Shown piece by piece: positions 42,301 to 50,654 of a stretch of DNA of 64,000 nucleotides. Made by a program: the position numbers and the translations under genes. The stretch spans positions 372,001-436,000 of the forward strand of contig NZ_JACSNX010000001.1 of the NCBI RefSeq assembly GCF_016902445.1, read 5' to 3'. Under the pieces are notes generated by a model. That model was not told where the DNA came from, ran no database searches, and saw nothing but the letters and a program-made list of their open reading frames with translations. The stretch is from Oscillibacter valericigenes (lineage in GTDB: Bacteria; Bacillota; Clostridia; Oscillospirales; Oscillospiraceae). Within the stretch, counting starts at the first letter, position 1; every line of letters starts with the position of its first letter.

Positions 42301-42591
42301 ATGGCAGAGGAATACGGCCCCACTTTCATCACGGTCACGGACGAGGACGGCCGGGAGATCGTGCTGGAATTCATCGACGCGCTGGAGTACAACGGGCAGC
42401 AGTATCAGGCGTTTTTCCCCGCCGAGACGGAGGGAGAGGACGAAGATGACCCCGACAACGGCCTGGTGATCCTGAAGGTGATCCACGAGGACGGAGAGGA
42501 TCTGCTGTCCACCCTGGACTCCGACGAAGAGCTGGACGCGGTCTATGACCTGTTCATGGAGTCCCTGTTCGACGAGGACGACCCCTCCTGA
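42301..42591 (+). CDS. yrzB: DUF1292 protein, YrzB-like
   Basis: 96 residues, strongly acidic. It begins MAEEYGPTFITVTDEDG and continues VLEFIDALEYNGQQYQAFFPA, the typical beta-rich DUF1292 pattern, then LVILKVIHEDGEDLLSTLDSDEE and an acidic C-terminus. GGAGG is upstream of the ATG. In Firmicutes this family often accompanies yrrK/ruvX-type genes; here it is alone with 6S RNA downstream. Function unknown. Confidence 0.9.
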   Translation: MAEEYGPTFITVTDEDGREIVLEFIDALEYNGQQYQAFFPAETEGEDEDDPDNGLVILKVIHEDGEDLLSTLDSDEELDAVYDLFMESLFDEDDPS

Positions 42592-42637
42592 GGCCGGGGA
42601 CCCGAAAAATTTCTCTGCGGCTTTTCCGCAGATCCCC

Positions 42638-42666
42638 TTGCATCCCGCGTCGGGATGTGATACGTT
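42638..42666 (+). promoter_or_regulatory. Promoter of the probable 6S RNA gene
   Basis: TTGCAT, a 17-base spacer and TACGTT, placing the transcription start near 42672-42674, exactly where the 9-bp closing stem of the RNA begins. Confidence 0.6.
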
Positions 42667-42671
42667 GAATA

Positions 42672-42870
42672 TGTGCCCTGCGGGGTTTGTGATAGATCTT
42701 TTTTTAACCCACATTTCGTTATACGGGACGCCAGATCAGTGCGTGGTTCGCAGGCCTCCCGGCTGCCGTCCGCGGCTGGAAGTTGGAAGTGGTAAAGCGC
42801 GCTGGAGGCGACCCACCTGGCCGTGAAGGTGCAGGTTATAACGGATCTACACGGCTTTTGCGGGGCACGC
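42672..42870 (+). ncRNA. ssrS: Probable 6S RNA
   Basis: A 200-base transcript unit with a promoter and a terminator but no gene. The ends are complementary (gtgccctgc near 42673 with gcggggcac ending 42868), giving a long closing stem. Firmicute 6S hallmarks follow: the CTGCGGGGTTTGTGA segment and an AACCCACATT segment just after it, then a hairpin-rich middle (caggcctcccggctgccg). 6S RNA mimics an open promoter and binds housekeeping RNA polymerase in stationary phase. The call rests on structure and position, not on a covariance search. Confidence 0.72.
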
Positions 42871-42881
42871 TTTGGAATCAG

Positions 42882-42909
42882 AAAGGGGCGGCACAGGCCG
42901 CCCCTTTTT
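42882..42909 (+). terminator. Terminator of the 6S RNA gene
   Basis: A perfect stem aaggggcgg/ccgcccctt with a short loop (cacagg) is followed by five T residues on the plus strand. Confidence 0.8.
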
Positions 42910-42974
42910 CTGCCTGCCGGCCCCGGGGCGCTGGACGGATTCCAGATAATCTCGCGGGTTCCCGCAAATTCCTC

Positions 42975-43003
42975 TTGCAGAATCCGTCTGTATCCAGTAT
43001 AAT
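42975..43003 (+). promoter_or_regulatory. Promoter of the PrsA-like foldase gene
   Basis: TTGCAG, a 17-base spacer and a perfect TATAAT. The start codon follows 70 bases later. Confidence 0.75.
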
Positions 43004-43072
43004 ATCAAAGTGCGTAAATTCCGGTTTTTTGGGAAACCTCGCACCTGATTACTTGAGAGGACTGAAACACAC

Positions 43073-44650
43073 ATGAGCGCATCAAGAGAAAAGAAATCCC
43101 GCCAGGAGCAGACCGGCTCCGGCTGGAACGATCCCAAGACCGCCCGCGAAGCAAAGGAGCGGAAAGAGGAGCGGCGCACCAACATCCTGTACGGCACCAT
43201 TGGTGTGGTGTTCCTGCTGGTGGCCATCGCCGCCGTTGTCTGGAAGTCCAACATCATCCCCAAGTCGGCCACTGCCGTCACCATCAACGGTGAGACGTAC
43301 AACGCCGCCGAGGTGAACTTCTACTTCGAGAACAACTACCAGAACTTCCTCAACCAAAACTACAACTATCTGAGCATGATCGGCCTGGACACCGGCTCTT
43401 CCCTGAAGAGCCAGACCGTTTCTGCCACCGGCGCCATGTTCGTCACCGACGCCACCGAGGGCGAGACCTGGTACGACTACTTCCTGAACGGGGCGCTGGA
43501 TCAGATGGCCGGCATCCAGGCGCTGAATGATGCCGCCGCGGCCGACGGCTTCACCTGGACCGATGAGCTGCAGGCTGATCTGGACGCCAATATGGAGACG
43601 CTGTCCAGCACCGCCAGCACTTACGGCTACACGGAGCAGCAGTACCTGAGCCTGATCTACGGCAGCACCATGACCCGCAGCATCTATGAGGAGCAGACCC
43701 GCCGCAGCATGCTGGCCACCGCCTACCTCCAGGATTATCAGGACAGCCTGTCCTACACCGACGAGGAGCTGGAGGCCGCCTATGAGGAGGCCCGCACCAC
43801 TTATGACCACGTGACCTGCCAGTTCGTCCGGGTCAACGGCGCCGCCGCGGACACGGATGAGGAGGGCAATGAGATCGAGGTCACGGACGAGATGACCGCC
43901 GAGGCCATGGCCACTGCCAAGACCACCGCCGATGCCATCTACGCCGCCTATCAGGCCGGCACCTCTCTGGAGGATGCTGCGGCCGAATATGAGTCCACCG
44001 CCTCCTATACAAACTCCGAGAGCTACACTTACAACACCTCCGTCCTGGGCGAGTGGCTGTATGACGACGCCCGCCAGGCCGGCGACTCCGCCGTGCTGGA
44101 GGATGCCGACAACGATGCCTTCTATGTGGTGGTCTTCAACAGCCGCGGCCGGGATGATTACAACACGGTGAACGTGCGGCATATCCTGATCCAGCCGGAG
44201 GCCTCCGAGCTCTCTGAGGACGACGAGGGCTATGAGGACGACGTGGCCGCCAAGGATGCCGAGGCCCAGCAGAAGGCCCAGGACATCCTGGACGAGTGGG
44301 AGGCCGGCGCCGCCACGGAGGACTCCTTCGCCGAGCTGGCCAACGAGTACTCCGCAGACGGCGGCTCCAACACCAACGGCGGCCTGTATGAGCAGGTCTA
44401 TCAGGGCCAGATGGTGACGGAGTTCAACGACTGGTGCTTCGATCCCGCCCGGCAGCCCGGCGACACCGGCATCATCCACAACGACTCCACCGGCTACCAT
44501 GTGATGTACTTCGTGGGCTATGACAAGCCCTACTGGCAGATCCGGGTGACCAACGCTCTGGTAAGTGACGCTGTGGACAGCTTCTACACAGAGAAGACCG
44601 AGGGCTATACTGCTGAGCAGTCCTCCTTCGGCATGCGCTTTGTGGGCTGA
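43073..44650 (+). CDS. PrsA/SurA-type extracytoplasmic peptidyl-prolyl isomerase
   Basis: 525 residues. A basic cytoplasmic N-terminus (about 1-38) precedes a single membrane helix (NILYGTIGVVFLLVAIAAVVW, about 38-58). A SurA-N-like helical region follows (VTINGETYNAAEVNFYF). The parvulin domain lies at about 370-500: NVRHILIQPE, then EDSFAELANEYSADGGSNTNGG, then GYHVMYFVGYDKPYW. It folds exported proteins at the membrane surface and may help the many secreted and penicillin-binding proteins. The sequence is rich in Ala/Asp/Glu, typical of an extracellular protein. No lipobox, so it is helix-anchored, unlike Bacillus PrsA. Confidence 0.88.
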   Translation: MSASREKKSRQEQTGSGWNDPKTAREAKERKEERRTNILYGTIGVVFLLVAIAAVVWKSNIIPKSATAVTINGETYNAAEVNFYFENNYQNFLNQNYNYLSMIGLDTGSSLKSQTVSATGAMFVTDATEGETWYDYFLNGALDQMAGIQALNDAAAADGFTWTDELQADLDANMETLSSTASTYGYTEQQYLSLIYGSTMTRSIYEEQTRRSMLATAYLQDYQDSLSYTDEELEAAYEEARTTYDHVTCQFVRVNGAAADTDEEGNEIEVTDEMTAEAMATAKTTADAIYAAYQAGTSLEDAAAEYESTASYTNSESYTYNTSVLGEWLYDDARQAGDSAVLEDADNDAFYVVVFNSRGRDDYNTVNVRHILIQPEASELSEDDEGYEDDVAAKDAEAQQKAQDILDEWEAGAATEDSFAELANEYSADGGSNTNGGLYEQVYQGQMVTEFNDWCFDPARQPGDTGIIHNDSTGYHVMYFVGYDKPYWQIRVTNALVSDAVDSFYTEKTEGYTAEQSSFGMRFVG

Positions 44651-44662
44651 TCTCCCTGCACC

Positions 44663-44701
44663 AAAATGTCCGGCTTTGCGTGTTCAAAGCCGGACATTTT
44701 T
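44663..44701 (+). terminator. Terminator of the PrsA-like gene
   Basis: Long perfect stem (aaatgtccggctttg with caaagccggacattt) with a 6-base loop, followed by T residues. Confidence 0.85.
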
Positions 44702-44727
44702 CACCCTTTTCCGTATGGAGGTCTGTT

Positions 44728-45447
44728 ATGGAACATCCTTTTCTCCGCAATGAGATGCTGTGGGGCCCGGAGGCCCAGGCCCGGCTCCGCTCCGCCCACG
44801 TACTGCTGCTGGGACTGGGCGGCGTGGGCAGCTACGCCGCCGAGTGCCTGGCCCGGTCCGGGATCGGCGAGCTGACGCTGGTGGACAGCGACACCGTGGC
44901 CCTCACCAACCTGAACCGCCAGCTGGAGGCTCTCCACTCCACCCTGGGTCAGCCCAAGGCGGAGGCGGTGGCCGCCCGGCTCCGGGACATCAATCCGGAG
45001 GCGGTGCTCCATCCCATCCACGGCCTGTACGATGCCGCCCACCGGGACCGGTTCTTCCCGGAGGGCTGCCGGTATGACTACATTGTGGACGCCATCGACC
45101 TGGTGTCCTGCAAGCTGGATCTGGCGGAGACGGCCCTGCGGCTGCAGATCCCGCTCATCGCCGCCCTAGGCACCGGCAACAAGCTGGACCCCACCCTGCT
45201 GCAGGTGACGGATATCTCCAAGACCTACGGCTGCCCCCTGGCCCGGGTGATGCGCAAGGAGCTGCGTGCCCGTGGCATCCAGCACCTGAAGGTGGTGTTC
45301 AGCCCGGAGGAGCCCGTCTCCCCCGCCCAGCCGGAGACACCGCCTCCCGGCCGCCGCAGCGTGCCTGCCAGCAACCCCTGGGTGCCCGCCACGGCGGGGC
45401 TGCTGCTGGGCAGCGCCGTGGTGCGGGACCTGATCGTCGCCCTCTGA
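44728..45447 (+). CDS. tcdA: tRNA threonylcarbamoyladenosine dehydratase (TcdA)
   Basis: 239 residues from ATG 44728 (GGAGGT seven bases upstream). It is an E1/ThiF-type Rossmann ATPase: LLLGLGGVGSYAAECLARSG nucleotide loop (split over strands), LTLVDSDTVALTNLNRQ, the conserved IVDAIDLVSCK, ALGTGNKLDPT and DISKTYGCPLARVMRKELR. TcdA converts the t6A modification of tRNA to its cyclic form, using ATP. The fold, the motif order and the length all fit. It lies between two strong terminators, so it is monocistronic. Confidence 0.93.
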   Translation: MEHPFLRNEMLWGPEAQARLRSAHVLLLGLGGVGSYAAECLARSGIGELTLVDSDTVALTNLNRQLEALHSTLGQPKAEAVAARLRDINPEAVLHPIHGLYDAAHRDRFFPEGCRYDYIVDAIDLVSCKLDLAETALRLQIPLIAALGTGNKLDPTLLQVTDISKTYGCPLARVMRKELRARGIQHLKVVFSPEEPVSPAQPETPPPGRRSVPASNPWVPATAGLLLGSAVVRDLIVAL

Positions 45448-45456
45448 CCGCAGACG

Positions 45457-45490
45457 CAAAAGCAGCCCGCTTTCAGCGGGCTGCTTTTGT
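45457..45490. terminator. Bidirectional terminator between tcdA and a lipoprotein gene
   Basis: Perfect stem aaaagcagcccgct/agcgggctgctttt with a 3-base loop and T runs on both sides, serving the two convergent genes. Confidence 0.85.
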
Positions 45491-45516
45491 TATGGAGCAG
45501 GAGTGCCCGCAGACTG

Positions 45517-45861
45517 TCAGGCCGTCTCAGACTTGGTGATCGAGACCGCCACAGGCGCCGGATCCTCGCTGCCCAGCTCTCCAGTGTAGGTGACTGTCAC
45601 AGAGTCGCCCTCCTCCAGTTCTGCCGGGTCCACGTCCTCGCCGAAGTCGAAGACTGCATAGGTCTCATCCTCTGTCAGCAGCACCAGATAATCATCCAGC
45701 CGGTTCACAACGCCGCTGACAGTGGCGGTGGCCTCCTCCGTGCTGTCCGTCGTGCCGCTGACCGCGGCGTCCCCGTTCCCGGAGGGATCGCTGTTGGAGC
45801 CGCAGGCCGCCAGCGTCAGCAGCATCAGCGCCGCCAGCAATGCAGTGATCGTTCGTTTCAT
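45517..45861 (-). CDS. Small lipoprotein (114 aa)
   Basis: Start ATG 45861 is 8 bases after AAGGATGG; the ATG at 45873 lies inside that site. The N-terminus MKRTITALLAALMLLTLAAC is a lipoprotein signal with the lipobox LAAC, so the mature protein starts at Cys20. A Ser/Asp/Gly-rich linker follows (SNSDPSGNGD), then a beta-rich domain of about 70 residues (TATVSGVVNRLDDYLVLLTED). It would be attached to the outer face of the membrane. Family unknown. Confidence 0.8.
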   Translation of the reverse strand: MKRTITALLAALMLLTLAACGSNSDPSGNGDAAVSGTTDSTEEATATVSGVVNRLDDYLVLLTEDETYAVFDFGEDVDPAELEEGDSVTVTYTGELGSEDPAPVAVSITKSETA

Positions 45862-46024
45862 GTGTGGTTCCATCCTTTTTTGAGAATTTGTACGGCCTCG
45901 CGCGCGACCGTTTGCCCATTATACGGGATGCGGATCCCCCACTCAACAACAAATCGGAAACAGTTCTCTCTTTTTTGAAAACATTTTGTGAACAGGACTT
46001 TTGCAGGGAGGTCCGGGCGCAGAG

Positions 46025-46055
46025 GAAAGGCCCCGCCCTCCGGCGGGGCCTTTCC
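46025..46055. terminator. Terminator after the anti-sigma gene
   Basis: Perfect stem aaaggccccgcc/ggcggggccttt with a 4-base loop, near the stop of the minus-strand gene at 46078. T tract on the minus strand is moderate (TTTCCTC). Confidence 0.65.
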
Positions 46056-46077
46056 TTCTTTGAGGAGAACCGCCCTT

Positions 46078-46869
46078 TTACAGATTTTGCAGGATGAACT
46101 CCACCTCTTCCAGAACGGTCTCTCTATCGTACAGCACATATGTTGCATAGACCCAATACCGGATATTTCCTCTGACCAGGAAGGCGTCTACGCCGCCTGA
46201 GTCGTCATCCCATGTGGAAACCATGACGGCCTCTTCCCCATCCGGCAGCTGATAGCGCAGATCCTCCCGCTCCATGCTGTAATTTGGGTCCGGTAATCCG
46301 TAGTAGAGGAATGTGTTGTCCCCCGGCTCTTCCACGTAGTTCTCGGTGTAGAGGGTCGCACGCACACCGATATTGAGCCGATCCGTGGGGGTCTGGAGGG
46401 GGAGCGGGTAGGATCTCAGCTCCGCCTCCGCCAGCTCTCCGTTTCTCGTTTTGAGCTGGAGTGTCGCAGGCGCTTCCACACCCGGTACACGGGTGCCCAG
46501 GAAGTCCTCGGCTTCCGCCCATGTGTCAAACTTCTGTTCCCAAAACCGCTCCGCACCGGCCGCTGCATCCAGAGCCTCCTGGGAAAATGCCTCCAGCGGT
46601 GTGCGCTCCACGTCTGTGAGCACCTTGTATGCGTGATCTGCCCCTGTCTCCGCCAGCTGCTCCGGCGTGAAGTTCCGGATCTCCACATGATATACCGCCG
46701 CCAGGGCCGTTCCGGTCAGGGCCAGGATCAAGACCGCTGCCAGAACTCCCCCGGAAACCCTGCGCCGGCAGACAGGCCTCTGCTCCCTTGCCGGGATCTC
46801 CCGGATCTCCCGCCAAAGATCCTCAGGTGCCCGGACCTGTTCAAATGTCTTCCGATAGATGTTCCGCAT
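46078..46869 (-). CDS. Membrane-anchored anti-sigma-like protein
   Basis: 263 residues: a short cytoplasmic N-terminus of about 40 residues (FEQVRAPEDLWREIREIPAR) that could bind a sigma factor, one membrane helix (GVLAAVLILALTGTALAAVYHV, about 41-62) and an external domain of about 200 residues. It follows an ECF sigma gene after 3 bases, the classic sigma/anti-sigma arrangement. The external part has EAEDFLGTRVPGV and LYYGLPDPNYSMEREDLRY, resembling DUF4367-type sensor domains. The signal it senses is unknown. Confidence 0.8.
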   Translation of the reverse strand: MRNIYRKTFEQVRAPEDLWREIREIPAREQRPVCRRRVSGGVLAAVLILALTGTALAAVYHVEIRNFTPEQLAETGADHAYKVLTDVERTPLEAFSQEALDAAAGAERFWEQKFDTWAEAEDFLGTRVPGVEAPATLQLKTRNGELAEAELRSYPLPLQTPTDRLNIGVRATLYTENYVEEPGDNTFLYYGLPDPNYSMEREDLRYQLPDGEEAVMVSTWDDDSGGVDAFLVRGNIRYWVYATYVLYDRETVLEEVEFILQNL

Positions 46870-46872
46870 GGC

Positions 46873-47340
46873 TCATTCCTCCTTCAGCTGTGCCTTCAGC
46901 TTCTCTCTGGCCCGGGCCAGCCGGGTCTGGACGGTGGAGGGCTTCAGTCCCAGCAGCTCCCCCACCTCCGCCACGGTGCAGCCCTCGTAATAATAGAGGT
47001 ACAGAGGCAGACGATACTTGGCCGGCAGGGCCATGACCCCGGCGTAGAGCGCCTGGTGCTCCGGCGTATCAAAGACCGGCTCCCGGCAGTGCTCCAGGGG
47101 CACCATCCGCCGGCGCCAGGGGCTGCGGGCGGCATCTTTGCACACGTTCAGCGTCACGCGCACCAGCCAGTGGCGCAGGTGATCATCATTTGAAAAGGGC
47201 TCTGCCCGCTGCCACAGCCGCAGCATGACCGTCTGGGCCGCGTCCTCTGCGTCGGCGGGGACCCGCAGGCAGTTGAGCGCCAGCCGGTACACCATATCCA
47301 GATACCGCTCCGCCGCGGCCGTGAAATCCCGCTCTGTCAT
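46873..47340 (-). CDS. ECF-type sigma factor
   Basis: 155 residues, the usual length for a minimal ECF sigma. Region 2: YLDMVYRLALNCLRVPADAEDAAQTVMLRLW. Region 4 helix-turn-helix: YRLPLYLYYYEGCTVAEVGELLGLKPSTVQTRLARAREKL (split here into parts of the conserved sigma-4 pattern). With the anti-sigma gene it forms a two-gene operon. It would redirect RNA polymerase to its own regulon in response to an envelope signal. Which ECF class it belongs to cannot be told from the sequence by eye. Confidence 0.92.
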   Translation of the reverse strand: MTERDFTAAAERYLDMVYRLALNCLRVPADAEDAAQTVMLRLWQRAEPFSNDDHLRHWLVRVTLNVCKDAARSPWRRRMVPLEHCREPVFDTPEHQALYAGVMALPAKYRLPLYLYYYEGCTVAEVGELLGLKPSTVQTRLARAREKLKAQLKEE

Positions 47341-47431
47341 CGCGCCTCTCCCTCATCCCTGAAAAGCTTTTCGTCTGTAAGACGAGAGCACAGGGGAGAA
47401 TATCCCATGCACTGCAAAATTTTCTGAAAAA

Positions 47432-47456
47432 ATTCCCCGTCCGGCGGACGGGGAAT
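47432..47456 (-). terminator. Terminator of the helicase gene
   Basis: Perfect 11-bp stem (attccccgtcc/ggacggggaat) with a 3-base loop. On the minus strand it is followed by five T residues. Confidence 0.8.
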
Positions 47457-47478
47457 CCTCTTCCGTGGGTGCAGCGGT

Positions 47479-49632
47479 TCAGATCCGCTCCAGCTTTGCC
47501 CGGAAGGAGATCTTTCGGGGCGTCTCCATCTCATCAAACTGCACCACGTGGGCGCCCCTGTCCATATCCGTATCCAGCACCGTCCCAGGCCCGAACAGGG
47601 CGTGCCGCACCCGCTGGCCTGCCGGAAACACCGTCTGCCCATCCGCCTCCGGCAGGCCGGCCTGACTGTGTCCGATGTAATCCCGGGCCCGCCGGATCAG
47701 TCCTTCCTCCGGCGGGCGGGTGAAGGTCAGCAGCTTCTCGTCAATGTCCAGAAGGAAGCGGGAGGGGTATCGGGGCGAACCGTCGAAGTTCCGCCCATCC
47801 GCCTCAGAGAGGTACAGCTCCTTTTCCGCTCTCGTCACAGCCACGAAGGCCAGCCGCCGCTCCTCCTCCATAGCCTGCCGGGTCCGCACCTTCCGGGAGG
47901 GGAATACGCCCTCGTTCATGCCGCAGAGGAAGACACAGGGGAACTCCAGGCCTTTGGCGGCGTGGACGGTCATCAGCTTCACCCTGTCCCCCTGTTCGGC
48001 GGTATCCGCATTGGTGAACAGCGCCGCACGGGCCAGATAGTGCTCCAGGGTGACCTCCTCCCCGCAGGTGGTCTCGTACTCGTATACCGACTGCTTCAGC
48101 TCCGCCAGGTTGTCCAGCCGCTCCTGGCTGCCCTCGGTGCGGAGCATCTTCTCATAGCCGCTCTCGTTGAGGATGGCCGAAAGCACCTCTGACACCGGCC
48201 GGCCCTCATATCCGGCAGCGAAGGACTCGATGAGGCTGATAAACTTTCCGGCCCCGGTTCCTTTTATGATGGGATCCTCCAGGTTGTCCAACAGGGCCTG
48301 ATACAGCAGGCAGCCCCGCTGTTCCGCGTACTCCTGCAGGAATTCCATCCGCCGCTTGCCCAGGTTCCGTTTGGGCACATTGGCGATCCGCCGGAAGGAG
48401 AGGTCATCCTTATAGGCGATCATCCGCAGATAGGAGAGGGCGTCCTTGATCTCCATACGGTCAAAGAACTGAACGCCGCTGTAGATGGTGTATGGGATCT
48501 TCTCCTCCAGCAGCACCTCCTCCACCGCCCGGGTCACATAGTGGGCCCGGTAGAGCACCGTCATATCCCGGAAGGGGGTGCCCGCCTCGTGGAGCCGCCG
48601 CATCTCCCCCGCCATCCACCGGGCCTCCGCCTCCTGGGTCTGCGCAAAGTGGCAGACCACCGGAGTCCCGGCAGGCAGGATCGGCTTCAGCTCCTTTTTG
48701 ATGCGATTCCGATTCTTGTCGATCAGGGAGTTGGCCACGGCCAGGATCTCCGGCGTGGAGCGGTAGTTCTCCACCATCAAGATGGTCTGGGTGCCGGGGA
48801 ATTTCTTGTCAAAGTCCAGCAGGTACTTCACGTCGGCGCCCCGCCAGGTGTAGATGGTCTGGTCCGGGTCCCCCACGATGAAGAGATTCTTGTGGTATCC
48901 GCACAGCACTTCCATCAGCTCATACTGCAGCTGGTCGATGTCCTGGAACTCGTCGATCATGATGTATTCCAGCCGCTGCTGCCACTTGATCCGGATGTCG
49001 GGCCGCTGCCGGAAGATGTACAGGGAGAATTTGATCAAGTCGTTGTAGTCCAGGCCGAAGCACTTCTTTTCCTGGTAGAGATAGCCGTAGAAGATGATGT
49101 CCGCGGGCGTGTCCGCCCGGTCGTACTTCTCTTTCAGGGTGTCCAGGGACATGGTGATCATGTCCTGATAGTAGTCGGGGCGCTTGAACAGCTTCTGGAT
49201 CTCGATCATGTCCCGGGCGGCGGAAAAGGTCATGTCCCGCAGGGTCAGCCCCCGCTCCTCGTAGATGATCCGAAGCATGGCGTCGATGTCCGAATTGTCC
49301 AGCACCAGAAAGCTTCTGGGGTACTGGACGGCATGGCTGTCCTCCCGCAGCACGGCGTCGCAGAAGCCGTGGAACGTGTTGATGTACCCGGTGTCGTTGT
49401 CTCCGGTCAGCTGGTGGATGCGCTGGCGCATCTCATTTGCCGACTTGTTGGTGAAGGTGACGCAGAGGATGTTCCCCGGCAGGATGCCCAGCTCGTTCAC
49501 CAGGTAAGCAAAGCGGTGGGACAGGGCCCGGGTCTTGCCGGAGCCTGCCCCGGCGATGACCCGGACATATCCCTCTGTGGTAGCAACGGCCCGGCGCTGA
49601 GCATCGTTGAGGCCGGATAGCAGATCGGTCAT
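47479..49632 (-). CDS. pcrA: UvrD/PcrA-family ATP-dependent DNA helicase
   Basis: 717 residues from ATG 49632 (AGGAGG 8 bases upstream). Superfamily 1A motifs: Q-motif GLNDAQRRAV, Walker A AGAGSGKTRAL, Walker B IMIDEFQDIDQLQ, GDPDQTIYTWRGA, VENYRSTPEI, TVHAAKGLEFPCVFL and VAVTRAEKELYLS. The C-terminus (QRVRHALFGPGTVL) is the PcrA-type tail that contacts RNA polymerase. It unwinds DNA in repair and replication. The first 21 residues of the longer frame are not conserved, so I use the internal start. Confidence 0.95.
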   Translation of the reverse strand: MTDLLSGLNDAQRRAVATTEGYVRVIAGAGSGKTRALSHRFAYLVNELGILPGNILCVTFTNKSANEMRQRIHQLTGDNDTGYINTFHGFCDAVLREDSHAVQYPRSFLVLDNSDIDAMLRIIYEERGLTLRDMTFSAARDMIEIQKLFKRPDYYQDMITMSLDTLKEKYDRADTPADIIFYGYLYQEKKCFGLDYNDLIKFSLYIFRQRPDIRIKWQQRLEYIMIDEFQDIDQLQYELMEVLCGYHKNLFIVGDPDQTIYTWRGADVKYLLDFDKKFPGTQTILMVENYRSTPEILAVANSLIDKNRNRIKKELKPILPAGTPVVCHFAQTQEAEARWMAGEMRRLHEAGTPFRDMTVLYRAHYVTRAVEEVLLEEKIPYTIYSGVQFFDRMEIKDALSYLRMIAYKDDLSFRRIANVPKRNLGKRRMEFLQEYAEQRGCLLYQALLDNLEDPIIKGTGAGKFISLIESFAAGYEGRPVSEVLSAILNESGYEKMLRTEGSQERLDNLAELKQSVYEYETTCGEEVTLEHYLARAALFTNADTAEQGDRVKLMTVHAAKGLEFPCVFLCGMNEGVFPSRKVRTRQAMEEERRLAFVAVTRAEKELYLSEADGRNFDGSPRYPSRFLLDIDEKLLTFTRPPEEGLIRRARDYIGHSQAGLPEADGQTVFPAGQRVRHALFGPGTVLDTDMDRGAHVVQFDEMETPRKISFRAKLERI

Positions 49633-50133
49633 AGCGGCATCCTCCTGTCGAACGTTTGTTTCTTCCATGATAACAGAATCGGGGCAGATCCTCAACCTCG
49701 GATCTCCGGTGCGGGCAGCACCGTTTTACCCGGAATGAGCCGCTGTCCGGGGGCGGGCCGGCAGGCTGCAGAGCCTGCGGGCAGCGGCGGCGTCATAGCC
49801 GCCACGCAGAAGGGCATGGCCGGAAATGCGCTGCCTTCGTTCCGCCGGGCTTCCGCCATCCACCGGGTCGCCACAAAGGGCCGCGCTCTCTCCGGGATGC
49901 CGCACGGTTTCGGTGACGGACTGGCCTCCAGACAGATGGTATTCTCCGATCTGCCGGGATCTGCCGCCAGATCGGGCTGCGTCCGCTGCATCCTGCTCCC
50001 CGCCGCCTCTCCTGCGAAGCTTTTGTTCTCAGTATACCACAGGCCCCGCTTTCGAACAAGTGTTTGGCTTTGAAAAGCCCCGATCTGGCCTGTGCCCTGC
50101 CGAGACCTCCGCTCCAGGCAGGGAGATGTGCAG
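49633..50133 (-). other. Long leader of pcrA, with a 99-codon open frame of unclear reality
   Basis: 500 bases between pcrA and the rplL terminator. A promoter at 50059-50031 (minus strand) would start a transcript near 50024, giving a 390-base leader. An open frame (ATG 49991 to stop 49692, starting MQRTQPDLAADPG) has GGGAG a few bases upstream but a Pro/Ala/Arg-rich composition like a random GC-rich frame. I leave it as unproven. No other gene is seen. Confidence 0.4.
50031..50059 (-). promoter_or_regulatory. Promoter driving pcrA
   Basis: On the minus strand TTGTTC, a 17-base spacer and TATACT with an extended TG before it (TGTGGTATACT). It is about 390 bases before the pcrA start. Confidence 0.6.
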
Positions 50134-50172
50134 AAAAGGACCCGAGACAGCCAAGCTGTCTCGGGTCCTTTG
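50134..50172 (-). terminator. Terminator of the rplJ-rplL operon
   Basis: A 15-bp stem (aggacccgagacag/ctgtctcgggtcct) with a 5-base loop and TTTTC on the minus strand, about 60 bases after the rplL stop. Confidence 0.85.
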
Positions 50173-50232
50173 ATACCGTTTTGCAGAGATATCTTGTCCG
50201 CACCCGGCGGACAGGAGCACCTGAAGGGCTGA

Positions 50233-50604
50233 TTACTTCAGCTCGACCTTGGCGCCAGCCTCTTCCAGCTGCTTCTTCAGAGCCTCGGCATCCTCCTTGG
50301 AAGCACCCTCCTTCAGGGTCTTGGGAGCGCCCTCGACGGTAGCCTTGGCCTCGGCCAGGCCCTGGCCGGTGATCTCGCGGACGACCTTGATGACCTTGAT
50401 CTTGGCAGCGGCGTCAAAGCCAGCCAGGACCACGTCGAAGGAGGTCTTCTCCTCAGCGGCGGGAGCAGCAGCGCCGGCGGCGGGAGCAGCCATAGCGGCG
50501 GCGGACACGCCGAACTCTTCCTCCAGAGCGTGCACCAGCTCGTTCAGCTCCAGAACGGTCAGGCCCTTGATCTCTTCGATCATAGCGGTAACTTTCTCAG
50601 ACAT
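50233..50604 (-). CDS. rplL: Ribosomal protein L7/L12
   Basis: 123 residues, the normal length. It begins [32 protein letters not shown], the conserved N-terminal dimerisation domain (split by the family hinge), followed by the Ala-rich hinge ([19 protein letters not shown]) and the C-terminal globular domain ([41 protein letters not shown]). It recruits translation GTPases as multimers bound to L10. It follows rplJ on the same transcript. Confidence 0.97.
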   Translation of the reverse strand: MSEKVTAMIEEIKGLTVLELNELVHALEEEFGVSAAAMAAPAAGAAAPAAEEKTSFDVVLAGFDAAAKIKVIKVVREITGQGLAEAKATVEGAPKTLKEGASKEDAEALKKQLEEAGAKVELK

Positions 50605-50654
50605 TGTAATAGCCTCCTAATTGTAAAATTTAAAAAAGTAAACGGTGCCGTGAA

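Noticed and set aside
43082..44500. A 472-codon minus-strand frame opposite the PrsA-like gene
   Set aside because: Gly/Val/Leu-rich antisense frame with no motif; parvulin motifs are on the plus strand.
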